From assembly GCA_028279365.1 (NCBI GenBank), contig JANQNX010000014.1, positions 423,307 to 487,306 of the forward strand: 64,000 nt of DNA, given 5' to 3'. Below, one piece after another: positions 21,380 to 30,599 of this stretch (within the stretch, counting starts at the first letter, position 1; each line of letters begins with the position of its first letter). A program made the translations under genes and the position numbers. The DNA comes from Gammaproteobacteria bacterium. Its GTDB lineage: Bacteria; Pseudomonadota; Gammaproteobacteria; Eutrophobiales; Eutrophobiaceae. A model generated the notes under the pieces. It saw only the letters and a list, made by a program, of their open reading frames with translations. It was not told where the DNA came from and did not search any database.

Positions 21380-22016
21380 CGATAAACTCTTTGATCTGTT
21401 TAAATTGAAGGCTAATTGCATTCGCCTCATGTGGCGGCGCGATTTTACCGACCAGTCTTCCAAGCGGGTCGATAAGAAAAATGGAAGCCGAATGATCGAC
21501 CAGGTAGTTTTCCTGATCGGCTTCATTGTTAATAAAATAGACAATGCCCAGTTGCCTGGTCATGGCTTGTATTTGTTGCTGACTGCCACCCAGACCAATC
21601 ATATCCGGATGAAAATACTTGACGTATTGATTGAGTAACTGGCTTTCATCGCGCTCCGGATCGACACTGACGAAAACCAGCTGTGTTTGTTCGGAGACTT
21701 GCTTAAGCTGGGGATAGGCATTGGCCAATACTGACAGTGTGATTGGGCAGATATCTGGACAATTGGTGTAGCCAAAGAATAAAAAAGACCATTTCCCCCG
21801 CAATTGCTCCAGGCCAAACTGGCCGCCGTCCTGATCAACAGTCTCAAACTGGGTCAGTTGTTTGGGGTTAGGCCAGAATAAGCCTGGAATTGCTGCTTGC
21901 TGTAATTGTTGCTGTTCCAGCTTTAATGAAAAATAAAACCCGCCCGCTGCTGCGATTACGGCAATGGCAATCAACACAGGCGTTAATATCTGGTTTTGTC
22001 TCTGTTTTTCAGTCAT
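21369..22016 (-). CDS. SCO1/SenC-family copper chaperone
   Basis: This membrane-anchored thioredoxin-fold protein delivers copper to the CuA site of cytochrome c oxidase. It has 215 residues from ATG 22016: an N-terminal anchor (about 10-30), the Cu-binding CxxxC at Cys86-Cys90 (NCPDICP), and His174 (VDHSAS). The SVDPERD motif is typical. It is the first gene of the sco-pcuC-psd group. No Shine-Dalgarno is seen before the ATG. Confidence 0.93.
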   Translation of the reverse strand: MTEKQRQNQILTPVLIAIAVIAAAGGFYFSLKLEQQQLQQAAIPGLFWPNPKQLTQFETVDQDGGQFGLEQLRGKWSFLFFGYTNCPDICPITLSVLANAYPQLKQVSEQTQLVFVSVDPERDESQLLNQYVKYFHPDMIGLGGSQQQIQAMTRQLGIVYFINNEADQENYLVDHSASIFLIDPLGRLVGKIAPPHEANAISLQFKQIKEFIDAT

Positions 22017-22022
22017 TTCGCC

Positions 22023-22028
22023 ATTATA
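22023..22028 (-). promoter_or_regulatory. Consensus -10 box directly before sco
   Basis: A perfect TATAAT on the minus strand ends 6 bp before the sco ATG. If used, transcription would start at about the initiation codon, giving a leaderless mRNA, which fits the missing ribosome site. The -35 region is weak, so this is a candidate only. Confidence 0.3.
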
Positions 22029-22111
22029 CCTGAATGGCTTAACTCTGATACGACCCGGCAATATCCCATCCTGTCATGTCGGCAAGCCTGAAAAACAAGC
22101 GACACCAATAT

Positions 22112-22138
22112 TAAAGAATTAAAACGCCCGGCCGATAG
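22112..22138 (+). promoter_or_regulatory. Sigma-28 (FliA) promoter of the che operon
   Basis: TAAAGAAT (22112-22119), exactly 11 bp, then GCCGATAG (22131-22138). The sigma-28 consensus is TAAAGTTT-N11-GCCGATAA, so 13 of 16 bases match at the correct spacing. It lies 63 bp before cheY and places the locus under late flagellar control. Confidence 0.8.
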
Positions 22139-22201
22139 AAAAAGTTGAAGACCATGTCTCGTTACGTGGACTCCCTACAATTGACTATCGAGGAAATAAG
22201 T

Positions 22202-22564
22202 ATGGCGACGATTCTAACTGTAGATGATTCAGCATCTATTCGGCAAATGGTGTCGTTTACCCTGAAAGGGGCAGGCTTTGAGGTCATCGAGGCTGTCGAT
22301 GGCGAAGATGCCCTCAACAAGGCCAAGGCAAGTGATCCCGATGCAGTCCTGACTGACGTTAATATGCCAAAAATGGATGGTATTACATTAATTCAGGAGC
22401 TGCGCAAGCTGCCCAACTATCGGCATAAGCCGATGTTGATGCTCACTACTGAATCTTCAGGCGATATGAAAAGTAAAGGCAGGTCAGCAGGCGCTACCGG
22501 CTGGTTGGTTAAACCTTTTAATCCCGATCAGCTATTGGCGACGATTAAAAAAGTCATTAACTGA
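22202..22564 (+). CDS. cheY: Chemotaxis response regulator CheY
   Basis: This single-domain receiver has 120 residues from ATG 22202, preceded by GAGGAA. The acidic pocket Asp8-Asp9, phosphoacceptor Asp52, Thr82/83 and Lys104 are all present. Phosphorylated by CheA, it would bind the flagellar switch. It is the first gene after the sigma-28 promoter. An upstream in-frame ATG at 22154 lies closer to the promoter but gives a non-conserved extension. Confidence 0.92.
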   Translation: MATILTVDDSASIRQMVSFTLKGAGFEVIEAVDGEDALNKAKASDPDAVLTDVNMPKMDGITLIQELRKLPNYRHKPMLMLTTESSGDMKSKGRSAGATGWLVKPFNPDQLLATIKKVIN

Positions 22565-22611
22565 ATATCTGTTCATTTAAATAAGCTTATCAGCACACAG
22601 GTACGCATGGT

Positions 22612-24681
22612 ATGAGTATAGACTTGTCCCAATTCCACGGCGTTTTCTTTGAAGAGAGCTTTGAAGGTCTTGCCGTGATGGAAACCGAGTTGCTCGACTT
22701 TGATATCGCGCATCCGGATCATGAGATCATCAATACTATTTTCAGAGCGGCACACTCAATAAAGGGCGGCAGCGGCAGCTTTGGTTTTACCGAGATCACG
22801 AACTTTACTCACGTCCTTGAAACCTTACTGGACGAAATTCGGGCCGGTAAGCGCAACATGACGCAGCAGGACATTGATGTGTTTCTGCGTTCGGTCGATT
22901 GTTTACGGGAAATGCTGACGTCGGCAAGAGATGATACAGCACTGAATCATGATCTGGTGCAGTCACTACAAAGCGAATTAGAAACTTATCTTGACCAAAC
23001 TGACACCACTGATACGCAGCAAGACAACCAGGTGGCCGATGCTGACACTTCAGCGGGAAAAACGGCTGAAGTTTCATGGCATATTCGTTTTTTTCCACAC
23101 AGTCATCTTTTTCAAACGGGTAATGACCCACTGCGGATAATTCGTGAGCTTGAAGAATTGGGCGAGATCAAAAGTGAATGTGATCTATCCGCACTGCCTT
23201 TAATAGACGGCCTGGATACAGAGCAATGTTATTTAAACTGGAACATAACGCTGACGGGAAATATTAACGAGGAACAAATTAAAGAAGTTTTCGAATGGGT
23301 TGAAGATGATTGCGACCTGAGCATCAATTTGCTTAATTCCCGCGAGGAAACGCAACAAAACGCGAATGACAACAATAACGGTGAACAACAGGCTGAAGCC
23401 GTTGTAGTAGCTAAAGCTGAAGATAGAAGGCAGGGTGAAGACAGAAGAAAAACGGATCGTCGCAGCGCTGGCAATACTGAATCGACATCGATCCGCGTCA
23501 GCATTGATAAAGTTGATGCCTTAATCAACATGGTCGGTGAACTGGTGATTACACAATCCATGTTAGGTCAGTTTACTGAGCAGGTTGATATTGCCAATCA
23601 TGAACAGCTCAATGAGGGTTTAAAACAACTTGAACGTAACACGCGTGAGTTGCAGGAAAGCGTCATGCAAATTCGGATGTTGCCAATCAGTTTCTCATTT
23701 AACCGATTTCCCAGACTGGTTCACGACTTAAGCAAACAGCTGGATAAGAAAATAGAATTAAAACTTAGTGGTGAATCCACTGAACTGGATAAAACTGTCA
23801 TGGAGAAGATTGGTGATCCACTGGTGCATCTGGTGCGCAATTCAATTGACCATGGCATAGAAAGTCCTGAAGTCAGGCAAGCAGCTGGAAAACCGGAGAC
23901 GGGTCTGTTGCATCTAAATGCTTTCCACGAAGGCGGTAATATCATCATTGAAATAGAGGATGACGGTGCAGGACTGAATAAAGATAAAATTTTTAACAAA
24001 GCGCTTGAACGGGGTTTGGTCAGCAAAGATGAAACCCTGGACGATGACCAAATCAACGATCTGATATTCCGCCCCGGCTTTTCGACGGCAGATACTGTTA
24101 GTGATGTCTCCGGCCGAGGCGTTGGCATGGATGTAGTGAGACGAAATATCAAGGATCTGGGTGGAACGGTCGGAGTGAAATCAGTCGAGGGCAAAGGTTC
24201 GGTTTTTAGAATCAAACTTCCGTTGACGCTGGCAATACTGGATGGACAACTGATTAGAGTCGGCAATCAGATCTACATCATCCCGCTAATATCCATTATC
24301 GAATCATTACAAATCCAGCAAGAACAAATTAAATCAATCGTCGGTGAGGCTGAGGTCTATCGCCTGCGCGAAGACTACATTCCTATCATCAGGCTGCATT
24401 CTATTTTTAATATTGAAAGCGATAGCACCCGACTTGAAGACGGTTTGCTGGTAGTGGTCGAGGGTGACCGACAAAAGGTCGGAATTTTCGTCGATGATTT
24501 GCTGGCACAACAACAGGTTGTGATCAAGAGCCTGGAGACCAACTACCAGAAAGTGGATGGCATATCCGGCGCGACGATTCTTGGCAACGGCACGGTCGCG
24601 ATGATTCTGGATATCTCCAGCATGATAGGGTTATCAAAAAATACTCAACATTTTAATCATATTGAACATAAGGCCGCATAG
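22612..24681 (+). CDS. cheA: Chemotaxis histidine kinase CheA
   Basis: This 689-residue kinase has an Hpt domain with His48 (AAHSIKGGSGSFGF), a second N-terminal region (about 145-245), a charged linker, the dimerisation helices, the ATPase domain with N-box around Asn410 (HLVRNSIDHGIE) and the GRGVGMDVV box, and a C-terminal CheW-like domain. It phosphorylates CheY and CheB in response to receptor signals. Codons from 23400 encode a Glu/Arg/Asp-rich linker. Confidence 0.95.
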   Translation: MSIDLSQFHGVFFEESFEGLAVMETELLDFDIAHPDHEIINTIFRAAHSIKGGSGSFGFTEITNFTHVLETLLDEIRAGKRNMTQQDIDVFLRSVDCLREMLTSARDDTALNHDLVQSLQSELETYLDQTDTTDTQQDNQVADADTSAGKTAEVSWHIRFFPHSHLFQTGNDPLRIIRELEELGEIKSECDLSALPLIDGLDTEQCYLNWNITLTGNINEEQIKEVFEWVEDDCDLSINLLNSREETQQNANDNNNGEQQAEAVVVAKAEDRRQGEDRRKTDRRSAGNTESTSIRVSIDKVDALINMVGELVITQSMLGQFTEQVDIANHEQLNEGLKQLERNTRELQESVMQIRMLPISFSFNRFPRLVHDLSKQLDKKIELKLSGESTELDKTVMEKIGDPLVHLVRNSIDHGIESPEVRQAAGKPETGLLHLNAFHEGGNIIIEIEDDGAGLNKDKIFNKALERGLVSKDETLDDDQINDLIFRPGFSTADTVSDVSGRGVGMDVVRRNIKDLGGTVGVKSVEGKGSVFRIKLPLTLAILDGQLIRVGNQIYIIPLISIIESLQIQQEQIKSIVGEAEVYRLREDYIPIIRLHSIFNIESDSTRLEDGLLVVVEGDRQKVGIFVDDLLAQQQVVIKSLETNYQKVDGISGATILGNGTVAMILDISSMIGLSKNTQHFNHIEHKAA

Positions 24682-24689
24682 GAGGAACT

Positions 24690-25205
24690 ATGGAGCAACA
24701 AATTCAAGAGAGCACTCACGTCACCATCAATACACAGAGTGAATCCGAACAGTTTCTTACGTTTATGTTGGCCGGCGAAGAATATGGTGTCGACATATTA
24801 CGTGTACAGGAAATAAAAGGCTGGGACAACGCAACCGAGATCCCTAATACCCCGGATTACATTCAGGGGGTGTTGAATTTGAGAGGCACTATTGTACCTA
24901 TCGTTGACCTACGTGTCAGATTTGAGCTGGAAAAAATTGAATACAGCAATACAACTGTGGTCATCGTATTAAAAGTAAAGGGTGATGAAAAAGAAAAGAC
25001 AATCGGTTTTGTCGTGGATGCCGTATCTGATGTTTATAACATCGACCAGGGGCAACTAAAGCCGGCTCCTGACTTCGGTAGCGCGGTACGAACGGAGTTT
25101 GTCAAAGGTTTGGCGACGATAGACGAAAAGATGTTAATCCTGCTGGATATCGATCATTTGGTCGATGCGGATATCAAGCTCAACAGTAGTGAAGTGACTC
25201 ACTAG
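24690..25205 (+). CDS. cheW: Chemotaxis coupling protein CheW
   Basis: This 171-residue CheW domain has the conserved EEYGVDILRVQEI and GVLNLRGTIVPIVDLR blocks. It links receptors to CheA. An AGGAGG sits 5 bp before the ATG. It is slightly acidic at both ends and lies between cheA and the receptor gene. Confidence 0.95.
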   Translation: MEQQIQESTHVTINTQSESEQFLTFMLAGEEYGVDILRVQEIKGWDNATEIPNTPDYIQGVLNLRGTIVPIVDLRVRFELEKIEYSNTTVVIVLKVKGDEKEKTIGFVVDAVSDVYNIDQGQLKPAPDFGSAVRTEFVKGLATIDEKMLILLDIDHLVDADIKLNSSEVTH

Positions 25206-25222
25206 GCGACAGGACAGTAATA

Positions 25223-25666
25223 GTGGATATGACAGAAAATCAACTTAACGATACAGATATCGAACTGCTGCAAGCATCGTTTGCTTTGCTGGCAGAGCAG
25301 TCCGAGCAGTTGGTTGAAACGTTTTATGAAAAATTATTCGAGCATTACCCCTCGATGCAATCGCTGTTTGCCAATACTGATATGAAACAACAGCAGACGA
25401 TGTTGCTGGATGCATTGTCATTTGTGATTGGGAATTTACGCGACGGTGGAAAGCTGTAGCCTACGTTAAACGAATTATGAAGCAGACATCAGGACTATAG
25501 TGTAGAAAAAAAGCACTTTGCGACAGTGAAGAAAACGCTTTTGGAAGTATTAGGGATCTATGCAGCTGATGCATGGAATCAGGATTATCACAAAGCCTGG
25601 GATCGGGCAGTGGATTATTTATCACAAGCAATGATTAACGGTTATCAAAACCCGGAGGATGGGAAA
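25223..25666 (+). pseudogene. Globin domain cut by two in-frame stops, ahead of the MCP
   Basis: From GTG 25223 (or ATG 25229) the frame encodes the first half of a bacterial single-domain globin, including LFANTDM of the CD region, and stops at TAG 25457. The same frame then reads PTLNEL, meets TGA at 25478, and continues as [13 protein letters not shown], the proximal-His F-helix region, through the G and H helices (LLEVLG...[13 protein letters not shown]). It runs without a further stop into the PAS receptor. The frame is thus a globin-PAS-PAS-PAS-MCP fusion broken by two nonsense codons 21 bp apart, just before the haem-ligating His. It may be a decaying domain, sequencing error or recoding. 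Confidence 0.7.
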
Positions 25667-27892
25667 ATGGAAGACACAGTTGACGAAGTCACTCAATTGA
25701 GGAATGAACTTAAAAAGATGCAGGTTGCAGTAGAAGGTGCGCAAACAGCGATGATTATGGTCGATCGTGATCTGGTAGTGACCTATATCAATCAAAAAAC
25801 GCGCGACATGATGAAAGAACATGAGGCGACGTTTGCAGAGGTTTGGCCGAATTTTAATGCCGAAAATATGATTGGTACCTGTATTGACATCTTCCATAAA
25901 GATCCGTCGCACCAACGAAAAATGCTGGCCGATCAAAACAATTTGCCATACAAAACTGATATTTCCATCGGCCATTTGAAATTTGAGTTAATGGTCTCTG
26001 CTCAACTGGATGATGAGGGTAACTATGTCGGCACCACCCTGGAATGGCAGGACGTGACCGAGCTACGCAAAAAAGAAAATGAACAGGCGCGATTACAGGT
26101 CGCGATCGATGGCTGTCAATCGGCAATGATTATGGTGGATCGGGATTTTAATGTGACCTACATGAATGATGCTTCCCAAGCATTACTAAGTAAGTATCAG
26201 ACAGAATTTAAACAGTTCTGGCCACAGTTTGATGCGAATAACATGGTCGGTTCGAATATTGATATGTTCCATAAAAACCCAGCACATCAGCGTAATATGC
26301 TGGCCGATCCGTCTAACCTGCCACACAAAACCGATATTACAATTGGTGAGCTGAAATTTGAACTAAATGTGTCCGCGCAGATGGATGCGAAAGGTAATTA
26401 TATCGGTAACACACTGGAATGGCAGGATGTGACAGAAATCAGAAAGCAGGAAGCGATAAATAATGATTATGCATTGCAGTTAAAAGCTATCAGTGATGGA
26501 CAAGGTGTGATCGAGTTCAATATGGATGGAACGGTGATTAAGGCAAATGATAATTTCTTACGTGTGGTGAATTACACCTTTGATGAAATAAAAGGGAAAC
26601 ATCATCGCATATTTGTTAAGCCCGAATATGCCAACAGCCACGAATACAGTCAGTTCTGGGAAAAGCTAAATCGTGGTGAATTTGAACTGGGCGAATATGA
26701 ACGTATCGACCGGGATGGAAATACAATCTGGCTCAGCGCTACTTACGCGCCGATTATAGGTTTGGATGGAAAGCCTTATAAAGTCGTCAAGTTTGCGAAT
26801 GAAATTACCGAACAGAAACAATACCAAGCCATGGTTGAAACGGTATTAAAAGATGCGGCTGATGCGATGGATAAGCTATCCAGTGGGATATTGACCGACG
26901 CTATGAAAGGTGAGTACACAGAAGAGTTCCTGTCGATGAAAGAGGCAGTGAATACTTCTATAGCCAACCTGTTAAAAATGGTAAACGAGATCCGCGAAAG
27001 TGCTGACTCCATTAATACTTCTGCTAATGAAATCGCACAGGGTAATTTAAATCTGAGCCAGCGCACTGAAGAGCAGGCCTCATCACTAGAAGAAACGGCC
27101 TCCAGCATTGAAGAATTAACCGGTACTGTGAAACAAAATGCTGACAATGCGCAACAGGCCAATCAACTTGCCGCCGGTGCGCGCACCGAAGCCGAAAAAG
27201 GCGGGACAGTGGTTTCAAGCGCCATTGATGCAATGGCAGAGATTAATCAGGCCAGTAAAAAGATTGCCGACATAATCAGCGTGATTGATGAGATTGCATT
27301 CCAGACCAATCTATTGGCTTTGAACGCTGCAGTCGAGGCGGCACGCGCAGGCGAACAAGGTCGTGGCTTTGCCGTTGTGGCGGCCGAGGTTCGTAATCTG
27401 GCGCAGCGCAGTGCTGGAGCAGCGAAGGAAATCAAGACCTTGATTAACGACAGCGTGCAGAAAGTGGAAGAAGGCTCGAAACTGGTCGATGAATCCGGCA
27501 GCACATTGGAAGAGATTGTGGCTTCTGTGAAAAAAGTCAGCGATATCATTGCCGAGATCGCCGCTGCTAGTACAGAACAATCGGCCGGTATTGATGAAAT
27601 CAATCGTGCCGTATCACAAATGGATGAGATGACTCAGCAGAATGCATCGCTGGTTGAAGAAGCTGCAGCAGCGAGTAAATCGATGGATGAGCAAGCGAAA
27701 GGCTTAATGGAATTAATGGACTTTTTTGATACGGGAGAAGCCGGTGAGTCTCATTCACAGCCTATGGAGAGAAGAAGTGCCAATCGCCCATGGACAGAGA
27801 CAGCAACAGAAAATGCTTCAACGCCTGCAAGCCCTGTGAGAGAAAAGAAAGTCGCTGCTACGGGCGGTGATAGTGAATGGGAAGAGTTCTAG
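25667..27892 (+). CDS. Soluble methyl-accepting chemotaxis protein with three PAS domains
   Basis: This receptor has no transmembrane segment. Two closely similar PAS domains (about 25700-26075 and 26085-26440; each with [19 protein letters not shown] and LEWQDVTE) are followed by a third, ordinary PAS (26480-26810), and a signalling domain whose hairpin tip [17 protein letters not shown] lies near 27302. The C-terminus EWEEF fits the xWxxF CheR/CheB tether. I choose ATG 25667 because GGAGGA lies 7 bp before it; the frame is open back to 25481 and GTG 25526 is the longer alternative. The frame continues upstream into the broken globin. It probably senses redox or flavin state, as PAS receptors often do (inference). 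Confidence 0.88.
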   Translation: MEDTVDEVTQLRNELKKMQVAVEGAQTAMIMVDRDLVVTYINQKTRDMMKEHEATFAEVWPNFNAENMIGTCIDIFHKDPSHQRKMLADQNNLPYKTDISIGHLKFELMVSAQLDDEGNYVGTTLEWQDVTELRKKENEQARLQVAIDGCQSAMIMVDRDFNVTYMNDASQALLSKYQTEFKQFWPQFDANNMVGSNIDMFHKNPAHQRNMLADPSNLPHKTDITIGELKFELNVSAQMDAKGNYIGNTLEWQDVTEIRKQEAINNDYALQLKAISDGQGVIEFNMDGTVIKANDNFLRVVNYTFDEIKGKHHRIFVKPEYANSHEYSQFWEKLNRGEFELGEYERIDRDGNTIWLSATYAPIIGLDGKPYKVVKFANEITEQKQYQAMVETVLKDAADAMDKLSSGILTDAMKGEYTEEFLSMKEAVNTSIANLLKMVNEIRESADSINTSANEIAQGNLNLSQRTEEQASSLEETASSIEELTGTVKQNADNAQQANQLAAGARTEAEKGGTVVSSAIDAMAEINQASKKIADIISVIDEIAFQTNLLALNAAVEAARAGEQGRGFAVVAAEVRNLAQRSAGAAKEIKTLINDSVQKVEEGSKLVDESGSTLEEIVASVKKVSDIIAEIAAASTEQSAGIDEINRAVSQMDEMTQQNASLVEEAAAASKSMDEQAKGLMELMDFFDTGEAGESHSQPMERRSANRPWTETATENASTPASPVREKKVAATGGDSEWEEF

Positions 27893-27923
27893 ATAGCAAA
27901 CTGTATTTTTCAAGGAGAGAATC

Positions 27924-28676
27924 ATGCGAACCATAGCGGTCATTAATCAGAAAGGTGGGGTGGGTAAAACCACCACTACTACTAATCTCGCTCATGCCCT
28001 GGTGTTGAATCAACATCGGGTTACGGTTATCGATCTGGATCCGCAAGGACATTTATCTAACAGTCTGGGCGTAAACAATCTGGCACAGCCGGGCCTGGAT
28101 AGCGTGTTGCTAAAAGGCGCACCGATTGAAGAATGTGCTATTTCAGTGAGGCCAGGTCTTTCACTGGTACCGGCAGGTCCTGAGCTGGGTAATCTGGAAA
28201 GTGCTTCGTTAAAAAGCCCAAAACGCGCGACATTATTACGCGATGCCATGCAGGATTGCTTTACCGATCAGGATTATGTGCTAATTGACTGTCCGCCAGC
28301 ATCCGGCTTACTGGTTGTTAACGCATTATTTAGCACGCATGAAACCTTGATACCGGTATCGGGTGATTACTTATCGCTACAAGGATTGTCTTATTTGATC
28401 GGCACCTTTAAGAAATTCGGACAACTCGGTCATAAAATCCAGGAATGGTTTGTCATGACGCGTATTCACTCGCGAAGACGGCTACCTGCCCAAGTCATGC
28501 AAACCCTGAAGCAGTATTTTCCGGACAGGGTATTGGCTACACGCATTCGTGAGGTGGCCGCATTGGCGGAGTGTCCGGGAGTAGGAAAAACGATTTTTGA
28601 ATATCAGCAAAAAAGTCATGGTGCCAGTGATTATCACGCACTGGCACTCGATTTAGCTGGACGACGAACGCTTTAA
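27924..28676 (+). CDS. ParA-family ATPase of the chemotaxis locus
   Basis: This 250-residue deviant-Walker ATPase has KGGVGKTTTT at residues 10-19, the A' motif VTVIDLDPQGHL and DCPPASG. ParA homologues within che operons (the ParC/PpfA group) position chemoreceptor arrays at poles or mid-cell; that role is inferred from context. An AAGGAGAG precedes the ATG. The expected ParP/ParB-like partner is not obvious; the STAS protein downstream is a possible companion. Confidence 0.85.
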   Translation: MRTIAVINQKGGVGKTTTTTNLAHALVLNQHRVTVIDLDPQGHLSNSLGVNNLAQPGLDSVLLKGAPIEECAISVRPGLSLVPAGPELGNLESASLKSPKRATLLRDAMQDCFTDQDYVLIDCPPASGLLVVNALFSTHETLIPVSGDYLSLQGLSYLIGTFKKFGQLGHKIQEWFVMTRIHSRRRLPAQVMQTLKQYFPDRVLATRIREVAALAECPGVGKTIFEYQQKSHGASDYHALALDLAGRRTL

Positions 28677-28698
28677 TATTGGAAGGTTAATAACGGCC

Positions 28699-29094
28699 AT
28701 GAATAATGAGACAGACAACAACATAGCTGCCCCGGATCTTATTGGCGTCGATCCTCTGGCGTGGATGAGTGAATCAGAGAAACAGGAATTAGCTAATACT
28801 GATAACACACAAGCACAGGATTCTAATCAACAGAGTATCGAGTTGATGTCAGTATTGACGATTCGTGAAAGTGAAGAGTTGATGTCACTACTTAAAAATA
28901 CCAGTCAAGCATCCCATGTAGTCATCGACGCAAGTCAGGTAGAAAAACTGGATGCTGCAGCAGTGCAGATTATTGCGAGTTATTACAAAACAGCCAGTCA
29001 GGAAGGTGCAACGATTCAATGGAAAGAACCGAGTAGCGTGTTACTCGATGCCTTCCAGATACTCGGCTTGAGTGAAGCGATAGGTATCAATTAA
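28699..29094 (+). CDS. STAS-domain protein
   Basis: This 131-residue protein has an acidic, disordered first 45 residues, then a STAS fold (ELMSVLTIRESEEL...HVVIDASQVEKLDAAAVQIIASYY). The position where anti-anti-sigma factors carry the phosphorylated Ser reads LDAAAVQ, so phosphorylation there looks impossible. It abuts cheR directly (TAAATG). Its role is probably a binding adaptor within the chemotaxis locus. Confidence 0.75.
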   Translation: MNNETDNNIAAPDLIGVDPLAWMSESEKQELANTDNTQAQDSNQQSIELMSVLTIRESEELMSLLKNTSQASHVVIDASQVEKLDAAAVQIIASYYKTASQEGATIQWKEPSSVLLDAFQILGLSEAIGIN

Positions 29095-29931
29095 ATGAGT
29101 AATAAAAGGGAGTTTGACTTTCTTGACAGGCATTTTGAACTGGTTGCAAAAAGAGTTAAAGATAGTGCCGGTATCTCATTATCGGAAAATAAAAAAGACC
29201 TGGTCTATGGCCGACTGGCACGCAGGCTGAGAAAGCTGAACATAGACAACTTTGATGCGTATTTTAATTACCTCGATAACTCCAGTTCTGAATTAGTCGA
29301 GTTTACTAACTCCATTACTACCAACCTCACCAGTTTCTTTCGAGAAAATCATCATTTTGACTTTCTGGCCAACACTGCCATGCCTTATCTTCTGCAACAA
29401 AGACGTGCAGAGAGGCGCATCAGGATCTGGTCGGCAGGCTGCTCAACGGGTGAGGAACCATACTCTATTGCGATAACTCTGCTGGAGTCAGTCCCCGATA
29501 TTGTTAACTGGGATATAAAAATCCTGGCAACAGATATTGATACCCAGGTGCTGGATACAGCGAAAGAAGGTATCTACAGACAGGATAAGGCAACAGGCCT
29601 GGATGAACACAGGATTAGAAAATGGTTTTTAAAATCTGGTGATAAACAAAACGAAAATTTGATCAAGGCCAAAAATGAACTCAAGCAGCTAATTGTATTC
29701 AAGCAATTAAACCTGATGGGAGATTGGCCCATGCAGGGCCAGTTCGATATTTTATTTTGTCGAAATGTTGTGATCTATTTTGATAAGGATACTCAGCGCG
29801 TTTTGTTTGAGCGATTTGCCAATATTCTTAAGCAAGACGCTTATATGTATGTCGGTCATTCTGAAAGTTTGTATCAGGTGACTGAGCGATTTTCTCTGCT
29901 CGGTAAAACCATCCACAGGAAGGCGGCGTGA
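29095..29931 (+). CDS. cheR: Chemotaxis receptor methyltransferase CheR
   Basis: This 278-residue S-adenosylmethionine-dependent methyltransferase modifies receptor glutamates. The helical N-domain is followed by the SAM motif RIWSAGCSTGEEPYSIA, ILATDID and the CRNVVIYF motif. It starts right after the preceding stop and overlaps cheD by 4 bp. Confidence 0.95.
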   Translation: MSNKREFDFLDRHFELVAKRVKDSAGISLSENKKDLVYGRLARRLRKLNIDNFDAYFNYLDNSSSELVEFTNSITTNLTSFFRENHHFDFLANTAMPYLLQQRRAERRIRIWSAGCSTGEEPYSIAITLLESVPDIVNWDIKILATDIDTQVLDTAKEGIYRQDKATGLDEHRIRKWFLKSGDKQNENLIKAKNELKQLIVFKQLNLMGDWPMQGQFDILFCRNVVIYFDKDTQRVLFERFANILKQDAYMYVGHSESLYQVTERFSLLGKTIHRKAA

Positions 29932-30575
29932 GTCGCCTTGCAAAAAAGGAGGGCATTCATAACCGGATATTGCCGGGTTATGAGCATTTGAATCGTTTTT
30001 ATTGCAAAGAAACGCAAAAAGAAATGGTCAAGATTAAACCTGGCGAGTATTACGTCACGCGTTCTGATGAAGTGATTGCGACCGTGCTGGGTTCCTGTAT
30101 TTCTGTTTGCATCCGCGACCCCTATGCCGGTATTGGCGGTATGAACCATTTTATGTTGCCGGAAAACAATAATAAGGAACAGGATTCCTGGGAATACAAC
30201 AAGGCTAACCGAGCCGCGAGATATGGTACCGATGCGATGGAACATTTGATCAACGATATTCTTAAACACGGTGGTATCAAATCAAATTTTGAAATCAAGG
30301 TGTGTGGCGGTGGCAAAATTTTTGAGCGGATGTCTGATGTCGGCATCAAGAATATTCGCTTTATTAAAAATTACCTTGATACCGAAGGTTTTAAACCGGT
30401 GAGCGTTGATGTCGGTTCGATCTATCCAAGAAAAGTCAGATATTTTCCAGCCGACGGCAGGATGCAGATTAAAAAATTAAATAGCATGCATAACAATACC
30501 ATCGTGCAGAGAGAAAACGAGTATCAATCTAAACTCACTGTGGAAGAAACAGCCGGTGATGTTGAATTATTTTAG
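29928..30575 (+). CDS. cheD: Chemoreceptor glutamine deamidase CheD
   Basis: CheD converts receptor glutamines to glutamates. The active Cys lies in VLGSCISVCIRD and the His in GGMNHFMLPE. It has 215 residues from GTG 29928, which overlaps the cheR stop; an internal ATG before KIKPGEYYVTR is the point where strong similarity starts. The protein ends AGDVELF, a tail shared in pattern with the receptor at 31737-33026. Confidence 0.92.
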   Translation: MSRLAKKEGIHNRILPGYEHLNRFYCKETQKEMVKIKPGEYYVTRSDEVIATVLGSCISVCIRDPYAGIGGMNHFMLPENNNKEQDSWEYNKANRAARYGTDAMEHLINDILKHGGIKSNFEIKVCGGGKIFERMSDVGIKNIRFIKNYLDTEGFKPVSVDVGSIYPRKVRYFPADGRMQIKKLNSMHNNTIVQRENEYQSKLTVEETAGDVELF

Positions 30576-30599
30576 ACAAGATAATTATGGATAAAAACA

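Noticed and set aside
21380..21544. Longer pcuC frame
   Set aside because: It would bury the signal peptide and overlap most of the sco C-terminus; ATG 21379 is clearly preferable.
26776..27603. Minus-strand frames of 118-128 codons opposite the MCP signalling domain
   Set aside because: Shadow frames of the Ala/Glu-rich coiled coil; no start signals or families.
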